Assembly (NCBI GenBank): GCA_036346355.1
Contig: CM070590.1
Location: forward strand, 43,123,749-43,187,748
Length of the DNA: 64,000 nt
Source: Rhipidocladum racemiflorum
Taxonomy: Eukaryota > Streptophyta > Magnoliopsida > Poales > Poaceae
Direction: 5' to 3'
Shown here: positions 57,601 through 64,000 of the stretch, piece after piece
How the letters are laid out: the number at the start of each line of letters is the position of its first letter
Numbering within the stretch: position 1 is the first letter of the stretch
Made by a program: the position numbers and the translations under genes
The notes under the pieces: generated by a model
What the model saw: only the letters and a program-made list of their open reading frames with translations
What the model was told of the DNA's origin: nothing
Databases searched by the model: none

Positions 57601-58427
57601 GAGGCGAGGCCGGAAGGTACACCGGTGTTGCTGATTCGCGCGAGTGTATGAAATGGAGAAGTGTTGCTAGTTGAACGAAGGAATGGCTGGAAGATGTTGA
57701 CGTGAAGGAGAGAATGAAATGGGAATAGCTAAAATACTAGAGGCTCATGTGTTGCTTTGGAAGTGAAGAGGCTGGAATGTGAGACAGCAAGAAAAACGTC
57801 CGCTTCAATGCGTGCGCAGCAACGGCTGGAGAATGGGAAACGCTCTGGCGTCATGCGACTGGAGTGGTAACGGCATTGCTCAGGAGAACCTACAACGCTT
57901 CAGTGGAATGCCCCCATGCCAAACACATATACATGCTGGAAGACCTTGTGAATGACTACATGTGACTACTAAGTATATACATATATATATGCAAACACAA
58001 AGCATGCTTAGAAGAAATAGCAAAAAGTTCAAAAAAAATCTTGGGAAATTCCTCTAAAATACTAGGAACTATTTGAAACCTAACGAAGTTGGTTTCGTGA
58101 TTTTTCGATGCATAGATGTTTCATTAAAAATCTCTCAGTGAAACAGACACCTGTACAGACTTTTGAAAAATCAACGATTTACATTATATAGCATGTTTTT
58201 CGAAAATATTTGAAGCGAACACTTTCGTCTACCAATTATCTTACTTATCAACAAAATTTTAAATTTTATGCTTATTCGAAAATGCCCGATCTTTATTTAA
58301 TACGATTAGTTCAATAAACGTGAATCCGAATTACTCGCGAGGGTTCCAAATAAATCTCGGAAAATTACAAATAATCACAAAGCCACTCTAAATATATTAA
58401 AAGAAATTTTTGGGATGTTACAAGCCT

Positions 58428-58710
58428 CCAATGGATTGGCGTTCCCGGAGAATGTGGGTGGATGAGTACTCATGAATTCCGAAAGCCTGGAATTCTATCG
58501 CTGTCCTTGATTAGCCTGGTTGGCAGCAGCATGAGCAATGACCTGCTGCATCATAGCATGCATCAGCTGGGTCTGTGCAGGAAGGAAAGCTCCAAAATTC
58601 TGCACGTTAACTGGCGGTGCTGGCTGGGTTGCAGGTGCTCCATCATTGGGGTTTTCGGCGGGGCGAGAGCCACTTCCGTTGCCTCTAAGGTTTCCGCGAG
58701 TGTTCACCAT
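58428..58710 (-). pseudogene. Element A gag, N-terminal third
   Basis: ATG at 58708-58710 (MVNTRGNLRG), then a low-complexity N-terminus (NPNDGAPATQPAPPVNVQNFGAFLPAQTQLMHAMMQQ). An in-frame TAG at 58495-58497 interrupts GQR-NSRLSEFM. The frame continues through the FRERQ-like block to the insertion point, where it joins 38056. The same TAG is present in element D (61489-61491) but absent from C and E1. Confidence 0.88.
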
Positions 58711-59002
58711 CTGTTGATTGTTCCAAGGTTTAGAGATGAGAGGGAACAAGAATAGGTAAGTAATAGAGAAACTTATGCGGGGTGGATGGTGTAACTCAAA
58801 ATCCCAACTTTATTATTTATTCAATAATAACTTGGTATGGTTGCTTACAATGCCTAAGGGCCTTGCAACACATACTTCACACTCAGCAAGCAATGAAAAT
58901 CCAAATCAACCAACACACTAGGGTCTAACGCCTCTAAGGGTGACTCTTTATTCTATAACGCGACACGACGAAGGAGTCTCAACCACTAATCTGAACACTC
59001 AC
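58711..59002 (-). other. Element A spacer and last bases of ORF0
   Basis: Family spacer upstream of gag, ending at 'cactcactc' (58994-59002), the point where ORF0's stop context (gagtgagtg on the minus strand) begins. Element A is broken here: ORF0, leader and 5' LTR are missing and unrelated DNA starts at 59003. Confidence 0.75.
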
Positions 59003-59272
59003 TCTGATAGTACCACCTTGCTTGTGGAGTGGAGAGAATACCACCTTAAAAGGGAGAGCAACCCTCTCCCCATTAGGCTAGTCTTTTGGGGGCCACATGG
59101 GACTCTTATGGCCTGGCTATGGCAGCCAAGGTGTGTATTTCTCTCGTGGTCCAAGGCCCACACCCCTGGGCCAGTTGGGCAGTCCGCTCGCCGGGCGAGG
59201 CACGTGCGCCATATGGCTGGGCCGCGAAAGGGCACGGTGCGCACTCGGGAGGGATGCATCAGTATGAGTGGA
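59003..59272. other. Unassigned GC-rich segment
   Basis: About 270 bp starting 'tgatagtaccacc', containing 'accaccttaaaaggg' and 'aaccctctccccattaggc'. It may be LTR-derived, but no second copy in the window supports borders. The ORFs on both strands show no domain. Confidence 0.35.
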
Positions 59273-60062
59273 ATTACTTTCCGGTATTTAATCTCATTGG
59301 CAGTTAATATGAATTTAACTATGCAGTTAATAGATGTTGTGACCGCATATCTATATGGGTCACTTGATTCGAATATTTACATGAAAGTCCCTGAAGGGAT
59401 TAAATTTTCGAATCATAAAGCAAATCGCACCATGTATAGTGTCAAATTAAGAAAATCACTACATAAATTAAAATAGTCGGGAAAAATGTGGTACAACCGA
59501 CTAAGTGAGTTCCTTTTGAATAAAGTATACTCAAATAATGATGATTATCCTTGTGTGTTCATAAAGAAATCCCAAAATGGATTTTGCATTATCTGAGTAT
59601 ATGTTGATGATTTGAATATCATCGGAACCACAGAGGGTATTAAGGAAGCAAGTAAACATCTTATGACAGAATTTGAAATGAATGATTTAGGTACAACAAA
59701 ATTTTGCCTAGGTTTACAACTTTAGGATATTCATTATGCAATATTAGTATACCAGTATGCCTATATCCGAAAGATATTGAAAAGGTTCAATATGGATAAG
59801 GCATATCCGTCTAAAACCTCTATGTTTGTGAGATCCCTTAATAGGGATAAAGACTCATTCAGACCAAGGAGTGAGAATGAAGATATTCTAGGACTAGAAG
59901 TCCCATATCTTTGTGCTATTGTAGCACTAATGTATTTAGCAAATTGTACAAGGCCTGATATTGCATTTGCAATCAATTTATTGGCCAGATTTAGTGCTGC
60001 CCAAACAAAGAGACATTGGAATGGCGTTAAAAATAACTTCAGATATCTCCAAGGTAAACAAG
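59273..60062 (+). pseudogene. Ty1-copia reverse transcriptase fragment
   Basis: Copia RT in one frame with stops: MQLIDVVTAYLYGSLDSNIY (with KVPEGIKF), SLHKLK-stop, WYNRLSEFLLN, VYVDDLNIIGTTEGI (the YVDD catalytic box, about 59600-59615), MNDLGTTKFCLGLQL, then PYLCAIVALMYLANCTRPDIAFAINLLARF and RYLQGK, where element D's LTR cuts in at 60063. Stops lie near 59476, 59596 and 59724. It overlaps the region covered by the copia fragment at 11805 and so is a different copy of a similar family. Confidence 0.88.
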
Positions 60063-61085
60063 TGTCGGGAACTGAATATGCAAATCCGGCCCTCTGTGTA
60101 TTCAACACTAGTCCAGGATCACACTAGTGCACATAGTCTCAACATCGGTAAATACCACAATCATACTCAACGAAATAGTAAAGTACTTTATTGAAAGGGA
60201 AATATAATCAGTTGCTTGACCTTATGGTCAAGTTACAAAAGTTTGCCTCACAGGGCTTAAATCTTACTTAAATAAACTTTCAGCGAAAAATATAGAAAGG
60301 CGTGGCGGCAACCAATATGCCACAAGCAACTGACTAGGCTAGCCCCTAGTTCGTCGGCTCCTCCGGGGACTCCTCCTCCAATGCTGGCATCGATTCTTCT
60401 TCAATTGATGTTTGTATTGGGGCAAGGGTGAGTACTTAAAAGCACTCGGCAACTCATGCATAGAAATGCAATGCTAATAGCTACATGCATGGCTTATTCC
60501 AACAACAGGCTGAGAGGTTCTTTTGCAATATGCAACATTCATAAATAACAGTAGTAGATTGGAAAGCATAACAGCAAGATCAATAATAACTTCGTAAATA
60601 ATTTCTCAAGTAAAGCATTTATCGACTTAAACAAGTTCATCATTTCCAACACCAAGTATCCATAAAGCAAGTTCATTTTCATAAAGTCTAACCCTTGACT
60701 GTAATCACCGAGCAATGTTCAATACCATGGACTCGGCTATTCGAATAGGTTGTACAATCTGTAGAGGTTATACACTTTACCCACAAGATACAATCAAACA
60801 CCACCAAGGTGAGTGATCGTAACAAAGCCTTTCCAAAGTTACTTCTAGACCCAGTACTACCCGCTAAGGTTTTAACATTGAAGACACTAGTTACCACACT
60901 CAGGGCCCCCTCTTGTGCCTATGAGTCCACCCGTTAACCCGGGGCGCACACCACCATGACAGCACCGAAATCTAGACATCACAGTTTACTCGGCCAGGTC
61001 TGTCCCATTCCAGACTTGTGGCTGTATGTTGGACTCAGTTCAAATTCTTGCAAGGTTAAGTCCTTAAAGTGACCAAGGCAAGACT
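60063..61085 (-). mobile_element. Element D 3' LTR, 3' part
   Basis: Ends …CCCGACA-like (minus strand, at 60063; tgtcggga on plus). It matches the D 5' LTR at 62962-63980 over its length. Hairpin variant TGAGT-(10 nt)-ACTCG at 60429-60448. It stops at 'accaaggcaagact', where gag begins. Confidence 0.88.
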
Positions 61086-61721
61086 GTCTGGCCTTGTTCA
61101 TCGCTACATCTTCAGGTGCATAGTGAGCTAGCTGGGTAAACTTGTTCAGGTAATCAGCCACTGGCTGGCTGCCTTGCTTCAAAGCTCGAAATTCTTCCTT
61201 CTTTAAGTCCATGATTCTTTCGGGCACATGATATTGACGAAAAGCAACGATAAGCTCTTCCTAAATGATCTCCTGTGGGTTCTGATGCGAAGCGCAGAAA
61301 TTCTCCCACCATTCAGCTGCAGTCCCATCCAACTAATGAGAGGGATAGAGTACTCTCTCATTTCGAATGCACTGAGTAATATGCAGCTTCCTCTCTATTG
61401 ACCTCAACCAATCATCTGCCTCCAGCGGGTTTGCATTCCCAGAAAACGTGGGCGGATGGGTCCTCATGAACTCTGAAAGCCTCGAATTCTATCGCTGTCC
61501 CTGATTGACTTGGTTGGCTTGATTGGCAGCGGCTTGGGCAGTAACTTGCTGCATCTGTTGCATCATAGCATGCATCAACTGTGTCTGAGCAGCAAGGAAA
61601 GCTCCAAAGTTCTGCATGTCAACTGGTGGTGCTGGCTGGGGCGCAGGTGCTCCATCATTGGGTTTCCTACAGGGCGAGAACCACTTCCACTTCCTCCGTT
61701 GATGCCACGAGTGTTTACCAT
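61081..61721 (-). pseudogene. Element D gag, N-terminal half
   Basis: ATG at 61719-61721 (MVNTRG). Low-complexity N-terminus (NPNDGAPAPQPAPPVDMQNFGAF), in-frame TAG at 61489-61491 after GQR, then the gag core (IDLKKEEFRALKQGSQPVADYL, NKFTQLAHYAPEDVAMNKARQS), where it fuses to the LTR. A further stop occurs near 61263. The zinc knuckle and everything after it are deleted. Confidence 0.88.
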
Positions 61722-62007
61722 CTATTGATTGCTCCAAGGTTTAGAGACGAGAGGGAACAAGAATAGACAAGTAGTAGAGAACTTATGCAGGGTGAAAGGT
61801 GTAACTCAAATCCAACTTTATTAATTATTCAATAATAACTTGGTATGGTTTCTCACAATGCCTAAGGGCTTTGCAACACATACTGCACACTCAGCAATCA
61901 AGAAGATCCAAATTAAACTAACACACTTGTGTCTAACGCCTAAAGGGAAACTCTTATTAATCTAAGACGCGACTCAACTCTGAAGTCTCAACTGCTAAGC
62001 CTAACGC
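61722..62007 (-). other. Element D spacer between ORF0 and gag
   Basis: Family spacer of 286 bp, no ORF, matching C 42656-42938. Confidence 0.7.
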
Positions 62008-62751
62008 TCACTCATCGAGCCATCCCCCATGGGAACAACCCGGGGTACACTTGGGAAGGTGCGGCGGCATTGGCGCGAAGCGATCTGCATGACCCACAAC
62101 AGCTGTGGTCGATGAAGCAACGTCCTCCTCCAGCTCTAGCGCTGGCTGCTGCTCTGACTCCTCAAGGTCTAGGTCGTGTAGCTCCAACACTGGCTCCGGT
62201 GCTGGCCCATACAGTTCCATCCCCAACTCATCAATTCTCCGTGAAGAGTGGACAATATACTCCCGAGCCTCTCGCAGCTGCCTCCTCACATCCTCGACTT
62301 CATTGCGGGCCCTCTGCAACTCCTGAATTGTCTCGTCTATAGCATCCTCCTTGGTGACAACAAACCTCGCCAGGTGAGTGAACGTGGTGTCCTCCTCCGC
62401 TATCAACTACCGTTCAAGGCGGCTGTCTCTGTGCGGATGGTGACGAAACACAGTGCCCTCCAACCCTGAAGAGTAGGTACGAGCGATCTACCGCATCGCC
62501 CGACACGACGTTTCTTGGATCCTGGCCTCAAACGAAGACCTCCTCGCTGTGATGTAGATAGGATGACTCGCCTTGGTATTGTCTCTGGCATACACAGTGA
62601 TCTTGACGTCCCATGCTTGGACCAGTCCTGCATTCACTATGGTGGTCCCCTAGTAGATTGGTCTGTCAAAACCCCCAAGTAGCTGCATCATACGCCACAA
62701 CTTAGCGGCATAACCTCCCCCACATTCAGCATAGTTGTTGACCATTTTCAT
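62008..62751 (-). pseudogene. Element D ORF0, interrupted
   Basis: ATG at 62749-62751 (MKMVNNYAECGGGY), homologous to ORF0 of C over its length: YAAKLWRMMQLLGGFDRPIY, DVKITVYARD, REYIVHSSRRIDELGMELYGP, acidic tail (LHDLDLEESEQQPALELEED), ending GGWLDE with stop at 62008-62010. In-frame stops lie at about 62653, 62490 and 62407; the last 132 codons are open. Coiled-coil spacing and acidic tail are kept although the tail is shorter and less proline-rich than in C. Confidence 0.83.
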
Positions 62752-62961
62752 CTACCAAAGACACTCACGTGAGAACGCAACATTTTAAATCAAAGTGGAG
62801 ACAAAAGAATTCAGCAAGAGGTATGAACAAGAGAGTGGGGATAAGTCAAGAGTCATTCATTATATTGGCAAATTTTTAACTTTAGAAAATAGTTTTGTCA
62901 TCACTACGACCATTCTAACTAAGTGTAGGTCCTACAGTCAATACGGCTATGATACCACCTC
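62752..62961 (-). other. Element D leader with primer-binding site
   Basis: The primer site is 62946-62957; on the minus strand it reads tggtatcatagc (one change from tggtatcagagc). The leader has no ORF. Confidence 0.82.
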
Positions 62962-64000
62962 TGTCGGGACCCGAATGTGCAAATCTAGACCATCTGTGTA
63001 TTCAGCACTAGTCCAGGATCATGCTAGTGCACACAGGCTCAACATCGGTAAATACCACAATCATACTCAACGAAATAGTAAAGTACTTTATTGAAGGGGA
63101 AATATAACCAGTTGCTCGACCTTATGGTCAAGTTACAAAAGTACGCCTCGCAGGGCAAAGTCTTAATAAAATAACTTGCAGCGGAAAATAAAGAAACGCA
63201 TGGCGCCAACCAATATGCCACAGGCAACTGACTGGACTCGCCCCTAGTTCGTCGGCTCCTCCTGGAACTCCTCCAGTGCTGGCATTGATTCTTCTTCAAC
63301 TGATGTTTGTATTGTGGCAAGGATGAGTACTTAAAAGCACTCAGCAAGTCATGCATAGAGATACAGTCTAATATTCTATATGCATGGCTTATTACAAATG
63401 ACAGGCTAAGTGGTTCTTTTGCAATAAAGCATTATTCACAAATAACAGTAATAGATTGAAAGCAGTAAAACAATAATAACAATAATAACTTTCATAAACA
63501 GTTTCACAAGTAAAGCATTTATCCTCCTAAAGCAGGTTCATCATTTCCATACCAAGTACCCAAGATTATTTTCACGAATGTCTAACCCTTGACTATAATC
63601 ACCGAGCAATGTCCAATACCGTGGACTCGGCTATTCGAATAGGTTGTACACTCTGCAGAGGTTATACACTTTACCCACAAGATACAATCAAACACCACCA
63701 AGGTGAGTGATCGTAACAAAGCCTTTCCAAAGCTACTTCTAGACCCAATACTACCCACTAAGGTTTCAACACTAAAGGGACTGATTACCACACTCAGGGC
63801 CCCCCTCTTGCGCCTGTGAGTCCACCCGTTAACCCGGGGTTCACACCACCATGACAGCACCAAAATCTAGACATCATAGTTTACTCGGCCAGGTTTGTCC
63901 CATTCCAGACTTGTGGCTGTATGTTGGACTCAGTTCAAATTCTTGCAAGGTTAAGTCTTTAGGTTGACCAAGGCAAGACTACCCAAATGAATTCACAAGT
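62962..64000 (-). mobile_element. Element D 5' LTR, cut by window edge
   Basis: The last ~1039 bp of an LTR that continues beyond 64000; its end (…CCCGACA on the minus strand) is at 62962 beside the primer site. Hairpin TGAGT-(10 nt)-ACTCA at 63324-63343. It is closely similar to 60063-61085. Confidence 0.9.

Larger units (their letters stand above)
54657..58422 (-). mobile_element. Solo LTR X, diverged Tekay subfamily, minus strand
   Basis: A lone minus-strand LTR inserted in element A's gag (duplication AGCCT, 38057-38061 and 58423-58427). It starts TGTAACATCCC at 58422; its end is split off as TGT at 38062-38064 because element C inserted there. About 3.77 kb. It shares the family's 3' part, including the hairpin TGAGTAT-acaac-ATACTCA (55006-55024), but the 5' half differs: a (TA)n run at about 56887-56913 and a GAC/GGC-rich stretch at 57420-57600, and the GGATC palindromes are absent. 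ORFs in 57305-57634 reflect this composition and are not genes. Confidence 0.87.
12933..59002 (-). mobile_element. Element A, Tekay Ty3-gypsy, minus strand, split by nested insertions
   Basis: One minus-strand element in several pieces: 3' LTR 12933-16178, polypurine tract, integrase C-terminus and chromodomain 16214-17210, then (after solo LTR S1 and its contents) integrase start, RNase H, RT, protease and gag 34859-38061, then (after solo LTR X and its contents) gag N-terminus and spacer 58428-59002. The pieces join in the right order at exact 5-bp target duplications (TGACC, AGCCT). The 5' LTR, leader and most of ORF0 are missing; unrelated sequence starts at 59003. Frame-breaking mutations are mainly nonsense. 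It is the oldest layer of this nest. Confidence 0.9.
60063..64000 (-). mobile_element. Element D, internally deleted Tekay element, minus strand
   Basis: Order from the right: 5' LTR (62962 to beyond 64000), primer site, ORF0 remnant, gag N-terminal half, then directly the last third of a 3' LTR (60063-61085). Gag C-terminus, all of pol, the polypurine tract and the first two thirds of the 3' LTR are missing. The junction shares AGACT (61081-61085). It is inserted in the copia fragment that ends at 60062. Confidence 0.88.

Noticed and set aside
57305..57634. Asp/Gly-rich and Ser/Pro/Thr-rich ORFs on both strands
   Set aside because: Trinucleotide repeat composition in LTR X; no conserved domain, no gene context.
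38062..58422. A single integrated molecule with two U3 ends in inverted orientation (novel retroelement form)
   Set aside because: A simpler reading fits every base: solo LTR X with target duplication AGCCT, then insertion of C 3 bp inside its end and loss of the palindrome centre.
11805..60062. The two copia fragments as halves of one split element
   Set aside because: Both contain the PYLxAIxALMYLAN...RHW segment, so they overlap and must be different copies.

Overview
This is repeat-only plant DNA, most likely from a grass. I see no host gene, tRNA or rRNA gene in the 64 kb. Everything recognisable is LTR retrotransposon: a Tekay/Del-type Ty3-gypsy chromovirus family with 3.2-3.8 kb LTRs (TGTAACACCCC...CCCGACA), an initiator-Met tRNA primer site, an extra ORF (here called ORF0) before gag, and a C-terminal chromodomain. 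Also present are a CRM-like Ty3-gypsy element, two Ty1-copia fragments and two other LTR families. The grass assignment is inference: Tekay elements with an ORF before gag recall the rice RIRE3/RIRE8 type (from memory, not searched).

Layout, left to right. 1-4891: 5' half of a minus-strand Tekay element (E1) inserted in the gag of a plus-strand CRM-like element (4892-9334, 3' tail to about 10029). 10030-10954 and 10955-11804: LTR fragments of two other families. 11805-12875: 3' end of a copia element with its 226-bp LTR. 12933-59002: one minus-strand Tekay element (A) split by insertions. Solo LTR S1 (target duplication TGACC) lies in its integrase; S1 itself carries solo LTR S2 (17284-19027, duplication CACAC) and complete plus-strand element B (20409-32899, duplication ATTTT). 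Solo LTR X (duplication AGCCT) lies in A's gag; X carries complete plus-strand element C (38065-54656), which in turn carries a truncated element (44178-48013) that replaced C's protease. 59003-60062: a copia fragment. 60063-64000: minus-strand Tekay element D, which has lost everything from mid-gag to mid-3' LTR.

The genes are parts of a retrotransposon cycle (gag capsid, protease, reverse transcriptase/RNase H, integrase with chromodomain). No copy is intact. The best-preserved coding unit is the 256-codon ORF0 of element C. C carries nonsense mutations mostly consistent with C-to-T change and no visible frameshift, whereas B and E1 carry dense small indels that often fall at CAG/CTG sites.

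The most interesting non-coding signals are: (1) a small hairpin motif (TGAGT...ACTCA) near the 3' end of LTRs from several families, with a compensatory base-pair change in X; (2) 22-bp palindromes with outer arms CCGTTG/CAACGG repeated through the GC-rich part of every Tekay LTR except the diverged X; (3) clusters of TGACGTCA downstream of the LTR TATA box; (4) a decayed giant palindrome where C inserted 3 bp inside the end of solo LTR X.
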